Of a DNA stretch of 64,000 nt, positions 1 through 7,932 are shown one piece after another. The stretch's first letter is position 1. Each line of letters starts with the position of its first letter. Origin of the DNA: Prescottella subtropica (lineage in GTDB: Bacteria; Actinomycetota; Actinomycetes; Mycobacteriales; Mycobacteriaceae); the NCBI RefSeq assembly GCF_005434945.1, contig NZ_SKCH01000002.1, positions 248,001-312,000 of the forward strand, given 5' to 3'. A program made the translations under genes and the position numbers. The notes beneath the pieces were generated by a model that saw only the letters and a list, made by a program, of their open reading frames with translations, was not told the origin of the DNA and did no database searches.

Positions 1-881
1 AGGACGTCGAACCCGGACAGCGCCAGATACGCGGGCGGTAGTCCGGTGAGGTCGTCGGCGAGCAGCGGCGACGCCCGCGGATCGGTGCGGTCGGCCACCT
101 CCGGAACGTAATGGCCGGTGTACCAGTCCATCTGGGCCTCGGTCAGGAAGTATCCGTCACCGAACGATCGGTACGAGTCGCGCTTGGAGGTCATGTCGAG
201 CCACGGGAAGAACAGCAACTGGAACGCCGGACGCACGGCGTCCGCGCGGGTCAGCAGGGAGACCACCGCCGCGAGATTGCCGCCGGCACTGTCACCCGCG
301 ACGGCGACCCTGCCGGGGTCGATACCCAGTTCCGCTGCGTGTTCGACGGCGTACCGGAAGGCAGCGACCGCGTCGTCCGCGGCCGCCGGGAACGGATTCT
401 CCGGGGCGAGACGGTAGTCCACCGCGAGCACCGCGACGTCGGCGTGCCGGGCCAGGAATCGGCACACCGAGTCGTGGCTGTCGAGGCTGCCGAGGACGAA
501 CCCGCCGCCGTGGAAGTACACGAGCAGCGGTGCCGCGGCGGGTAGCCCGTCGGGCCGGAACATGCGCGCCCGGATCGACCCGTCCGGTCCGGGGATCGTC
601 ACCGGCCGTACGTCCATGGGGAGGGGGCGTCCGCTGACGAGCCGCGATTCCATGTCGATCTGGGCGCGGGACCGGGCGAGCGGAAGCTGCTCGAAATCCG
701 AGTCCGGAAGCAGTGCCAGCATGCGCAGCATCAACTGGATCTCCGTGTCCAGTTCCTGGCCGTCGACCCGGACCGGTCGGCCCGCGAGGAGACGCTGCAC
801 CGGACCTGGCAGGTTACCGGCGACAGTGGCCGCGGTCCGCACCACCGATTCGAGTGCGGTGTCGAGCATGCTGTTGCCCAT
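1..881 (-). CDS. Alpha/beta-hydrolase, HSL (family IV) esterase/lipase, partial
   Basis: The gene begins at an ATG at 881 and runs off the left edge after 293 codons, so the C-terminus is missing. Translation shows an oxyanion-hole motif HGGGF near residue 120 followed by YRLAPE and a nucleophile elbow GDSAGG near residue 190. These are the diagnostic motifs of the hormone-sensitive-lipase esterases, which hydrolyse carboxyl esters. A DPRASPL segment, usual around the catalytic Asp, is also present. No signal peptide is visible, so the enzyme is probably cytoplasmic. It is divergent from the TetR gene at 1002, with about 120 bp between them, so that regulator may control it; this is inferred from position only. 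The substrate cannot be predicted. Confidence 0.9.
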   Translation of the reverse strand, partial: MGNSMLDTALESVVRTAATVAGNLPGPVQRLLAGRPVRVDGQELDTEIQLMLRMLALLPDSDFEQLPLARSRAQIDMESRLVSGRPLPMDVRPVTIPGPDGSIRARMFRPDGLPAAAPLLVYFHGGGFVLGSLDSHDSVCRFLARHADVAVLAVDYRLAPENPFPAAADDAVAAFRYAVEHAAELGIDPGRVAVAGDSAGGNLAAVVSLLTRADAVRPAFQLLFFPWLDMTSKRDSYRSFGDGYFLTEAQMDWYTGHYVPEVADRTDPRASPLLADDLTGLPPAYLALSGFDV

Positions 882-1001
882 GGATGGTCGTCCTCTCCCG
901 AGTCCCGATCACCGAGCCTAGCCTTGGAGCGCCGACCGGCCGGGCATTATGCTGCCGGGCAGGTCGGGGGGCTCGTGGGGAGTCGTCGGGGAAGAGGTGG
1001 G

Positions 1002-1625
1002 ATGTCGTACGTGTCGGTGGAGCAGCGGCGTCGGGAGTTGATCGCGGCGGCGATCCGGGTCGTGTCCGACGTCGGGTTGGCTGCCGCGAGTACCCGCGCG
1101 ATCTGCGCGGAGGCCGGCGTGCAGCAGAGCGTGTTCCACTACTGCTTCGCGTCGAAGGAGGAACTGCTGCGGGAACTCACCCGTGAGGTGGTCATGCAGT
1201 ACCAGGAGTCGGCGCTGAAGTTCCTCGCGCCGGGAGTCGACGTCGAGACGTCGATGCGCGAGGGTCTCATGGCGGTGTGGCAGGTCGCCAGCGCCGACCC
1301 CGGACGCCTCCTCGCGTTCTACGAGCTGACCGTCGGTGGTCTACGGGCGGCGGGTCGGCAGGACATCAGCGACTGGCAGAACAACGAGCACACCACGGCC
1401 ACCGACGATTTCCTGGCCAAATTGGCCGAGACCTCGGGAGTCGAGTGGACCGTGCCGGTCCCGGTCCTCATCCGCATCATCGTGATCGTCGTCCAGGGCT
1501 TCTCCATCAGTTGGCTCATCGACAACAGAGCGGACGAGGTGGAGGCGGCGATCGACGCGCTCGCGAAGCTGCTCAGCGGTCTCGCAGCCCCCGCACCGCC
1601 CGCGGAACCCTCCGCCGAGGTCTAG
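1002..1625 (+). CDS. TetR/AcrR family transcriptional regulator
   Basis: A 207-residue protein of typical TetR length. Residues 8-55 form the helix-turn-helix (RRELIAAAIRVV, then STRAICAEAGV and the recognition-helix tail FHYCFASKEELL). The rest is a helical ligand-binding domain ending in a Pro/Ala-rich tail. I chose the ATG at 1002 because a purine-rich stretch (GGGGAAGAGGTGGG) precedes it and the MSYVSVEQRR start fits the family; an upstream in-frame ATG at 924 would add a low-complexity Arg/Gly leader. It lies divergent from the esterase and its last four bases overlap the tail of the AraC gene. The likely role is repression of the esterase, an inference from position. Confidence 0.88.
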   Translation: MSYVSVEQRRRELIAAAIRVVSDVGLAAASTRAICAEAGVQQSVFHYCFASKEELLRELTREVVMQYQESALKFLAPGVDVETSMREGLMAVWQVASADPGRLLAFYELTVGGLRAAGRQDISDWQNNEHTTATDDFLAKLAETSGVEWTVPVPVLIRIIVIVVQGFSISWLIDNRADEVEAAIDALAKLLSGLAAPAPPAEPSAEV

Positions 1626-2638
1626 CGGTACGCGCCGGGTGTGGTGCCGGTCCATCGTTTGAACGCGCGACGGAATGCGCTCGGTTCGGAGAAACCCAGT
1701 CGGGCCGACAACTCGTCGACCGGTTCGCCCCGGCGCAGCGCGGCGACCGCGGCATTGCGTAACACCTCCTCGCGCAGGTGGCCCAGTGACGTCCCCTCGT
1801 GGCGCAGCAGCCGCCGCAGGTGCGGGACACTGATCGACAGCATCTCGGCGATCTCGTCGGCGGTGCTGGTGCGTCCACGAACCCCCGTCTCGAGTACCCG
1901 ACGGACCTGCGCCGACGCGCTACTGTCGTAGTCCCGTTCGGAGAGAAGACGATTCGGTGACTCGCGCAGGTAGGAGGCGAGACTGTCCTCGTCCTGGACG
2001 AGCGGTGCGCGCAGGATCGCGTTGTCGAACTCGAGCGCGGCGACCGGCGCGTCGAAGGTGACCGGTACCCCGAAGATCGCGTCGTAGTGTTTCGCGAACC
2101 GGTGGTCCGGTTCCGGGTAGGGGATCCGCACCGACCGGAGTTCGACCCGACGGCCCACGAGCCAGGCGGCGAACCGGTGCAGCAGGATCAACTCGAAATC
2201 GGTGACGAGCCGGAACGCCTCGTCGGCGAACTCCGGCGCGTAGTCGTCACCGCGCACGTCCACCCGCACCTCGAGCCGCGTCGACGCCTCACCCGGGACG
2301 AGCATGAGCGGCGGCACCGGCAGCACCCGGGTCACGTCCACCATCCGTTCGAGTGCGCTCCCGAGATCCGGTTGATGGATCAGCGTCAGACAGATCAACC
2401 GGAACGTGCCGCGCGGCACCGGATCGGCACCGAGCCCGAACAGTTCGTCGTCGGTGAGGTGCCACGCCTCCTGCATGAACGCCGTGACCTGGTCCGGGGT
2501 CAACCGGCCTCGCGGGTCGTCGAGCGACGCGAGATCGATACCCGACGCCGCGAGGATCGACGTCGGATCGGTACCGGTCACCTCGGCGAGATGCCGTGCC
2601 CGACGCAGGAAATCCGACGGGACCGTCGCCGAACTCAT
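1622..2638 (-). CDS. AraC family transcriptional regulator
   Basis: A 338-residue regulator. The first ~200 residues look like the 'arabinose-binding domain of AraC, N-terminal' type found in OruR/ArgR-like activators. The last ~95 residues carry two HTH motifs, with the signature SEPSAFRRAFKRWTGTTPGAYR-like ending characteristic of AraC/XylS proteins. Its ATG overlaps the dapC stop codon (ATGA), so the two are probably co-translated. It meets the TetR gene tail-to-tail with a 4-bp overlap. The effector and targets are unknown; regulation of the adjacent aminotransferase or esterase is possible but untested. Confidence 0.88.
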   Translation of the reverse strand: MSSATVPSDFLRRARHLAEVTGTDPTSILAASGIDLASLDDPRGRLTPDQVTAFMQEAWHLTDDELFGLGADPVPRGTFRLICLTLIHQPDLGSALERMVDVTRVLPVPPLMLVPGEASTRLEVRVDVRGDDYAPEFADEAFRLVTDFELILLHRFAAWLVGRRVELRSVRIPYPEPDHRFAKHYDAIFGVPVTFDAPVAALEFDNAILRAPLVQDEDSLASYLRESPNRLLSERDYDSSASAQVRRVLETGVRGRTSTADEIAEMLSISVPHLRRLLRHEGTSLGHLREEVLRNAAVAALRRGEPVDELSARLGFSEPSAFRRAFKRWTGTTPGAYR

Positions 2639-3819
2639 CTCGACACCTCGAACCGGCGCAGCCGCTGCGCAGCCTCCGTGAGGACCTCGTCACGTTTACA
2701 GAAGGCGAAGCGCACCAGATGATTCCACTGATCGGGATGGTCGGTGAACACGCTGATCGGTACGGCGGCCACCCCGATCCGCTCGGGCAGCGTCCGGCAG
2801 AACTCCATGCCGTCGCGGGTACCCAGGTTCGTGATGTCGGCGCACAGGAAATAGGTGCCGCCGCCGGAGTACACCCCGAAACCGGCGTCGCACAGAGCGT
2901 CGGCGAGCAGATCCCGCTTGCGCTGCAACCCGTTCCGCATGTCGACCACCCAGGCCTGCTCGTGGTCGAGGGCGTGCGCGACGGCCGGCTGGAACGGGCC
3001 GCCCGCCACGAACGACATGAACTGTTTCGCGGTACGGACGGCGTCGACGAGATCGGCCGGACCACACGCCCACCCGGTCTTCCAGCCGGTCACGTTGAAC
3101 GTCTTCGCGGCACTCGACACGGTGACGGTGCGCTCGTACATGCCGGGTAGTGACGCCATCGGGGTGTGGGTGCGGCCGTCGAACACGAGATGTTCGTACA
3201 CCTCGTCGCTGAGCACCAGAAGGTCACGCTCACACGCCAATTCCGCGACCGACCGCAGTTCGGCGTCGGTGAGCACGGTGCCCGTCGGGTTGTGCGGGGA
3301 GTTCACCACGAGCATCCGGGTCCGCGGCGTGACCGCGGCCCGCAACGCGTCGAGGTCGAGCACGTACCGGTCGCCGCCCCGCACCATCGGCACCGACCGG
3401 CGGGTCGCACCGGCGAGTGCGACCGATGCGGCGTACGAGTCGTAGTACGGCTCGATCAGCACCACCTCGTCGCCCGGCTCGACCAGCCCGAGGATCGCGG
3501 CACTGATCGCCTCGGTCGCCCCGACCGTCACCAGCACCTCACGGTCCGGGTCGTGGACGATCCCGTACCGTCGGGCCCGGTCGTCGGCGATCGCCCGCCG
3601 CAACACCGGCATGCCGGGGCCGGGCGGATACTGGTTCAGGCCCTCGGCGATCGCGCGCTGCGCGGCCTCGAGCATCGACGCGGGACCGTCCGTGTCGGGG
3701 AACCCCTGACCCAGATTGATCGCGTCGTGCGCGGTGGCGAGAGCCGTCATCTCCGCGAAGATCGTCGACGTGAACGGCTGGAGTCGCGACACGGTGCGTG
3801 AAGGTGAGACGCGGGGCAT
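2635..3819 (-). CDS. dapC: Class I/II PLP aminotransferase, DapC-like (N-succinyldiaminopimelate aminotransferase)
   Basis: A 394-residue fold-type I aminotransferase. It shows the N-terminal INLGQGFPDTDGP motif, YPPGPG, NSPHNPTGT and the PLP-lysine context SSAAKTFNVTGWKTGW. It resembles M. tuberculosis Rv0858c (DapC), which makes N-succinyl-LL-diaminopimelate for lysine and peptidoglycan; a methionine/kynurenine aminotransferase role is an alternative. The start at 3819 (MPRVSPSRTV) is preferred over an upstream ATG at 3909 because a TACGCT hexamer ends six bases before it, the arrangement expected of a leaderless start. The stop overlaps the AraC start. Confidence 0.85.
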   Translation of the reverse strand: MPRVSPSRTVSRLQPFTSTIFAEMTALATAHDAINLGQGFPDTDGPASMLEAAQRAIAEGLNQYPPGPGMPVLRRAIADDRARRYGIVHDPDREVLVTVGATEAISAAILGLVEPGDEVVLIEPYYDSYAASVALAGATRRSVPMVRGGDRYVLDLDALRAAVTPRTRMLVVNSPHNPTGTVLTDAELRSVAELACERDLLVLSDEVYEHLVFDGRTHTPMASLPGMYERTVTVSSAAKTFNVTGWKTGWACGPADLVDAVRTAKQFMSFVAGGPFQPAVAHALDHEQAWVVDMRNGLQRKRDLLADALCDAGFGVYSGGGTYFLCADITNLGTRDGMEFCRTLPERIGVAAVPISVFTDHPDQWNHLVRFAFCKRDEVLTEAAQRLRRFEVSR

Positions 3820-3825
3820 TTGTCC

Positions 3826-3831
3826 AGCGTA
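3826..3831 (-). promoter_or_regulatory. -10 hexamer for leaderless dapC
   Basis: On the minus strand TACGCT is followed by GGACAA and then the ATG of dapC. The 6-nt gap would put the transcription start at the start codon. No clear -35 is visible. Confidence 0.45.
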
Positions 3832-3863
3832 GCGGCGACGCGAAGGTGTCGGGATCCGGGCCG

Positions 3864-3890
3864 TGTCACGTTTACGGGCGCTGTCTCGTC
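3864..3890 (+). promoter_or_regulatory. Predicted ECF41-type promoter of the decarboxylase-family gene
   Basis: The sequence TGTCACG, 16 bases, then CGTC matches the ECF41 target consensus TGTCACA-N16-CGTC except for the seventh base. It lies about 50 bp before the ATG at 3942, which has its own GGAGGA ribosome-binding site, and next to a gene for an ECF41 sigma factor. The match is seen; the regulation is inferred. Confidence 0.65.
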
Positions 3891-3941
3891 CACACTCCGG
3901 ACGGCACACGCCGGGTGCGCCGACCGGGAACGGAGGACGAC

Positions 3942-4532
3942 ATGGCTCGTATCCACGCGGTCACCCCGCGCGAGGCCGGCCCGCTGGTCAAGGCCGCCTA
4001 CCGGTACGCCGGACGCCGGTACGGGGAAGTCCCCGAACCGATGGCCGTGTACGCCAACCATCGGAAACTCTTCCTGCTCTCCTCGGCGCACGAGATGGGC
4101 GTGGAGAAGGCGTCGACGGTGCTGCCGGCCGACGTCCGCGACATCGCCGTGTACCGGGTGGCCTGGACCGTCGGCTGCTCGTGGTGCGTCGACTTCGGCA
4201 CCATGCTGCAACGGCTCGAGGGCCTCGACATCGACCGACTCCAGCACATCGGCGAGTACGAGACATCCGAGTTGTACAGCGACGACGAACGCGCCGCGAT
4301 CGCCTACGCCGACGCGATGACCGCGACCCCGACGACCGCCACCGACGACCAGGTCGCCGACCTCGAACGCCGGTTCGGCCGCGACGGCGTCGTCGAACTC
4401 ACCTACCAGATCGGGATCGAGAACATGCGGGCCCGGATGAACTCGGCGCTCGGCATCCACGACCAGGGATTCAACTCCGGCGACGCGTGCCGGGTGCCCT
4501 GGGCTACGGACCCGGACGCGCGGAAACCCTGA
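3942..4532 (+). CDS. Carboxymuconolactone decarboxylase/AhpD-family protein
   Basis: A 196-residue protein of the CMD/AhpD fold. The CSWC pair near residue 83 is the redox-active CxxC of alkylhydroperoxidase-like members, and the downstream helix (MLQRLEGLDIDRLQ) fits the family. GGAGGA precedes the ATG by about 7 nt. The gene overlaps the 3' end of the ECF41 sigma gene by 29 bp on the opposite strand. Pairing of ECF41 sigma factors with CMD-family genes is well established, and the upstream ECF41-like promoter supports a sigma-target relation. The chemical activity is unknown; peroxide detoxification or a small-molecule decarboxylation are candidates. Confidence 0.88.
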   Translation: MARIHAVTPREAGPLVKAAYRYAGRRYGEVPEPMAVYANHRKLFLLSSAHEMGVEKASTVLPADVRDIAVYRVAWTVGCSWCVDFGTMLQRLEGLDIDRLQHIGEYETSELYSDDERAAIAYADAMTATPTTATDDQVADLERRFGRDGVVELTYQIGIENMRARMNSALGIHDQGFNSGDACRVPWATDPDARKP

Positions 4533-5427
4533 CGCCGCCGAGTTTTTCGGGATTCGCGATGTCGTAGGCCGCCCACACGCGGCCGTCACGGACGGTGAAC
4601 GCGGTGACCCGGCGCGGGAACCCCGGGTGGGTGCTGTCGCCCGGGGCGCCGTCGCCGAGGAACCCGAGCCGGCCGTTGACCAGCACCGGGGTGGCCGACA
4701 GCAGGGCGTCGAGGCCGTACTTGCGGGCCAGCCCGAGGAAGAACCGGGCCGAGCGGTCGGCGCCGGTGACGACGTTGACCGCGGTACGGGTGGTGCCGTT
4801 CGCGTCGCCGACCGTGACCGCGTCCGGATGCAGCGCCGCGACCACCGCCGCGAGGTCGCCGCTCGCGAGCGCCGCCATCAACCGGCCCACCGCCTGGTCG
4901 TGTTCGGACTCCGACGCCGGTGGGGGAGCGGCGGCCACGGCCCGACGGGCCCGGGACGCAAGCTGCCGGGCAGCCGGCACACTCACCGACAGGATCGGGG
5001 CGATCTCGTCGAACGGCACCGCGAACCCGTCGTGCAGGACGAACGCCACCCGCTGGTCCGGGGTGAGCGTATCGAGTACCACCATCGCCGCCATCCTGTT
5101 GTCTTCTTGCCGCACAACGAATTCCAGCGGATCCGGGGTGCGGGACGGTGTCGGGTCCGTGACGATCGGTTCGGGCAGCCACTGCCCGACGTACGTCTCC
5201 CGCCGCACCGCCGCCGACCGCAACCGGTCCAGGCAGATCCGGCCCACCACCGTCGTCAACCAGGCCCGCAGATCCCGGATCGCGGCGGTGTCGGTGTCGG
5301 AGAACCGCAGCCACGTCTCCTGCACGGCGTCCTCGGCGTCACTCACACTGCCGGTGAGGCGGTACGCCGCGGACAGCAGGTGCCGGCGGTGTTCCTCGAA
5401 CGAGTCCACGAGTGTCGTCGCGCCCAT
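4504..5427 (-). CDS. ECF41 group RNA polymerase sigma factor (SigJ-like)
   Basis: A 307-residue sigma factor. Region sigma-2 covers about residues 8-75 (AYRLTGSVSDAEDAVQETWLR) and sigma-4 about 110-165. A C-terminal SnoaL-like domain follows, as in ECF41 factors, which have no separate anti-sigma factor and are controlled by this domain. The linker motif WLPEP and the C-terminal NPEKL (family NPDKL) are present. The usual DGGGK/R motif in the C-terminal domain is degenerate here, reading DANGT before VTGADRSARFFLGL. It converges on the CMD gene. Its own start has a perfect TAGGAT six bases upstream, suggesting a leaderless, housekeeping-sigma transcript. Confidence 0.92.
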   Translation of the reverse strand: MGATTLVDSFEEHRRHLLSAAYRLTGSVSDAEDAVQETWLRFSDTDTAAIRDLRAWLTTVVGRICLDRLRSAAVRRETYVGQWLPEPIVTDPTPSRTPDPLEFVVRQEDNRMAAMVVLDTLTPDQRVAFVLHDGFAVPFDEIAPILSVSVPAARQLASRARRAVAAAPPPASESEHDQAVGRLMAALASGDLAAVVAALHPDAVTVGDANGTTRTAVNVVTGADRSARFFLGLARKYGLDALLSATPVLVNGRLGFLGDGAPGDSTHPGFPRRVTAFTVRDGRVWAAYDIANPEKLGGVRVSARPGP

Positions 5428-5433
5428 ACCGCG

Positions 5434-5439
5434 ATCCTA
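5434..5439 (-). promoter_or_regulatory. -10 hexamer for leaderless ECF41 sigma gene
   Basis: TAGGAT on the minus strand, then CGCGGT, then ATG. This fits TANNNT with a 6-nt spacing to the start codon, and no ribosome-binding site is visible. Confidence 0.5.
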
Positions 5440-5440
5440 T

Positions 5441-5467
5441 GACTGCTCCGACTGCTCCGACTGCTCC
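5441..5467. repeat. Three perfect copies of a 9-bp tandem repeat
   Basis: GACTGCTCC is repeated three times without a break just upstream of the ECF41 sigma gene, directly behind its -10 hexamer, so it would span the spacer and -35 region. Copy-number change could alter promoter geometry, which is speculative. Confidence 0.8.
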
Positions 5468-5475
5468 GCCGCCCC

Positions 5476-5539
5476 CGCGTTTCGCGCACTTGCCGCGCGG
5501 AATCCCGCGTCCTGGACCGCGGTAAGTGCGCGAAACGCG
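5476..5539. repeat. Extragenic palindrome, family A copy 1
   Basis: Two perfect 16-bp arms (5476-5491 and 5524-5539; arm CGCGTTTCGCGCACTT) flank a 32-bp GC-rich centre. A close relative occurs at 32537-32606. It lies between divergent genes, so a terminator role is unlikely for this copy. Confidence 0.85.
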
Positions 5540-5568
5540 AGAGGCGTCGGTCGGACATTTGTTCAATT

Positions 5569-5595
5569 TGTTACGCTGATCACAATTGGTGTGAT
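5569..5595 (+). promoter_or_regulatory. Extended -10 promoter and operator-like palindrome of the mce gene
   Basis: TGTTACGCT (5569-5577) is an extended -10 element. One base later comes ATCACA-ATTGG-TGTGAT (5579-5595), a perfect 6-bp inverted repeat over the expected transcription start, the position where a repressor would block initiation. The binding protein is unknown. Confidence 0.55.
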
Positions 5596-5657
5596 TTGCG
5601 GTAACGGTCAGTGTCGAGCTGCAGACCGGACAACTGCAGGACGGAGGGCCCGGCGGC

Positions 5658-6923
5658 GTGAACATGGTGTCGAAGCTGGCTCGGCGGCAGCTCGTGGCCT
5701 TCCTGGTCCTCGGCATCGTCAGTGTCGTGTTCGTCGGCGCCCGGTACGTCCGGCTCGACCATCTCCTCGGTTTCGGCCACTACCCCGTCTACGTCGACCT
5801 GGCCGCGTCCGGTGGCATCTTCCCCAACGCCGAGGTCACCTACCGCGGCGTGCCGGTCGGGCGGGTCGGCGAACTGGAACTGACGTCCGACGGTGTCCGG
5901 GTGGAACTGCTGCTCGACGACGACGCCCCCCGCGTCCCGGAATCCGCGGCCGCGGTGGTCGCCAACCGGTCCGCGATCGGCGAACAGTACGTGGACCTGC
6001 AACCCGCCCCCGGCGACACCGGCGGCGGCCCCTATCTCGCCGCCGGTGCGGTGATCGAGCGTGCCGACACCACCGTCCCCACCCCGGTCGAGGATCTGAT
6101 CGCATCCGTCGACTCCCTCGCCCGATCGGTTCCCGTCGACGGCCTGCACACCGTGGTCACCGAACTCGGCAGGGCGTTCGACGGTCGGGGCGACGACCTG
6201 CGCACGATCGTCGACTCACTGAACGCGCTCACCCGGGAGGCGTCCGACGCACTGCCTCGGACACTCGACCTGGTCTCGGGCGGCCGGACCGTCCTGGGCA
6301 GTCAGGCGGAACAATCGTCCGCGATCCGGTCGTTCAGCGCGGACCTCGACACCCTCGCCGCGCAGTTGCGGTCGAGCGATCCGGACGTGCGCCGGTTGAT
6401 CGGCGCCGGCACGCACGCGGCCGGCGCCGTCGGCGCACTCGTCCGCGACAGCGGCGCCGACCTCACGACGGTCCTGACGAACACGCGACAGGTGACGTCG
6501 CTCGCGCCGGGGCGAGAGGCATTCCTGCAGAGCGGATTACAGCTGCTGCCCGCACTTCCGGTGGCGGCGAGGGCCGTCGCGCCCGGCGACGGCACCATCC
6601 ACTTCGGACTCGTCCTCGAAACGAACAATCCCGCGCCGTGCACACTCGGCTACGAGAGCACCTACCGCACCCTCGACGACATGCGCAGGAACAACCCGGA
6701 TTTCGACGACAGTCGTGACGACTTCCCGTTCTCGACGGACGTCCGCTGCCTCGCACCACAGGGCAGTCCCACCGGGGTGCGCAGCGCCGAGCGGGCGGTC
6801 CTGGCCGACCCGGCGATCCCGCAACCGTGGGACACCATCCCGAAGCGGGCCCCGGATGCGTTGAACCTCAACCCGATTGCGACGCAACTCGCGACACTGA
6901 TGGGCATCGTCCCACCGGCGTGA
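5658..6923 (+). CDS. Orphan Mce-family (mammalian cell entry) substrate-binding-type protein
   Basis: A 421-residue protein with one N-terminal membrane helix (about residues 12-30). An Mce/MlaD domain follows (about 42-115, containing GIFPNAEVTYRGVPVGRVG and SAIGEQYVDLQP). After it comes a long helical region and a C-terminal domain with a Cys pair. Mce proteins form periplasmic tunnels that carry lipids or steroids to YrbE permeases. Most actinobacterial mce operons hold two yrbE and six mce genes, but here the gene stands alone. The GTG at 5658 follows GGAGGG by nine bases; an ATG two codons later is also possible. Confidence 0.9.
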   Translation: MNMVSKLARRQLVAFLVLGIVSVVFVGARYVRLDHLLGFGHYPVYVDLAASGGIFPNAEVTYRGVPVGRVGELELTSDGVRVELLLDDDAPRVPESAAAVVANRSAIGEQYVDLQPAPGDTGGGPYLAAGAVIERADTTVPTPVEDLIASVDSLARSVPVDGLHTVVTELGRAFDGRGDDLRTIVDSLNALTREASDALPRTLDLVSGGRTVLGSQAEQSSAIRSFSADLDTLAAQLRSSDPDVRRLIGAGTHAAGAVGALVRDSGADLTTVLTNTRQVTSLAPGREAFLQSGLQLLPALPVAARAVAPGDGTIHFGLVLETNNPAPCTLGYESTYRTLDDMRRNNPDFDDSRDDFPFSTDVRCLAPQGSPTGVRSAERAVLADPAIPQPWDTIPKRAPDALNLNPIATQLATLMGIVPPA

Positions 6924-7030
6924 CCCGGCGATCACGACACAGCGGTCGATGCGGGCGCAGTTCGGCAGTTTCCTGCGGAAACCGCGGCGCTGCGCCACAC
7001 TGGGGCGACCCCACGACAGGAGGTCGTCCC

Positions 7031-7228
7031 ATGGAACGTCACTCGACGGAACTCCGCTCGGACGGGACCGGGAACGTCGCCGTACTGCTCTGGTGGGCCA
7101 CCCTGCTGGTCGTCGTCGCAGCGGTGCCGGCGGTCGCGGCGCTCGTCTTCATGGGGTCGGCGCTCGTCGCACTGACGACCGGGCTGATCACCGCAGGCGG
7201 TGTCGGTCTCGCGGCCCTGCTGATCTGA
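7031..7228 (+). CDS. Small two-helix membrane protein
   Basis: A 65-residue protein with two hydrophobic segments (about residues 17-38 and 42-64) and a charged N-terminus (MERHSTELRSDG). AGGAGG lies eight bases before the ATG, strong support for translation. I do not recognise a family. It sits alone between the mce gene and the converging DUF3239-like gene; a link to Mce is possible but not shown. Confidence 0.7.
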   Translation: MERHSTELRSDGTGNVAVLLWWATLLVVVAAVPAVAALVFMGSALVALTTGLITAGGVGLAALLI

Positions 7229-7252
7229 GCGGTCCCGAACCGGGCGGATCCG

Positions 7253-7921
7253 TCAGCGCAGCTCGTCGGGCAACTCGGACGGGTCGAGCAGCACGAACTG
7301 CCCGTCCGCGCCGCGCACCTTCTCCGACATCGCCAGGTTCTTCTCCACCAGGGTCCACTCGTATCCGGGGATCTGCGCGGTGGCCTTGGTGAGAACCTTG
7401 CCGTCCCGGGTGCCCCAGGAGACCGGCATGAAACTCGCCATCTGCCACGTCGTGGTGTCGGTGAGGGACGTGCGGTCCCCGAGCACCGACACCGACGGCA
7501 CCTTCTTCCCGACCTTGTGATCCTGCCCCGGCAGTGCCCGCACGGTGCGGGCCGCGAACGCGTAGTGCGGTGCGCCGGCATCCGGCTTGGCGACGTCGAC
7601 CAGCGCCAGCAGCGTCAGACCACGCGGATGCACCTCCGACACCACCGCCGGAACCAGATCACCCTTGGCGTACAGATCCTCGATGCTGCCCACCTTCCGG
7701 GGCGTCCACACCACCATGAACAGCGACACCAGCGCGGTGATCGCCAGCACCACCCCCAGGATGTACGACCACGGCTGCGCCAGCACGAACAGCCACGCCG
7801 CGCCGCCGCCGAGGAGCACGGCCATCAGTGCCGCCGACCACTGCAACCGGCGCAGATCACCGAGGGTCTCGTTGACGGCCTTGGCGTGATGCTTGTCGAC
7901 CGGGAACTCGAAACGTCGCAC
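7253..7921 (-). CDS. DUF3239-like membrane protein
   Basis: A 222-residue protein starting at GTG 7921 (MRRFEFPVDKHHAK). Two adjacent membrane helices lie at about residues 30-72. A soluble domain follows with LYAKGDLVPAVVSEV, a fold seen in small actinobacterial DUF3239-type proteins; the assignment is from memory and tentative. It starts 11 bp after the XPB helicase stop on the same strand, with AGGA upstream, so the two are probably co-transcribed. The function is unknown. Confidence 0.75.
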   Translation of the reverse strand: MRRFEFPVDKHHAKAVNETLGDLRRLQWSAALMAVLLGGGAAWLFVLAQPWSYILGVVLAITALVSLFMVVWTPRKVGSIEDLYAKGDLVPAVVSEVHPRGLTLLALVDVAKPDAGAPHYAFAARTVRALPGQDHKVGKKVPSVSVLGDRTSLTDTTTWQMASFMPVSWGTRDGKVLTKATAQIPGYEWTLVEKNLAMSEKVRGADGQFVLLDPSELPDELR

Positions 7922-7932
7922 GGGGAAGGGTC

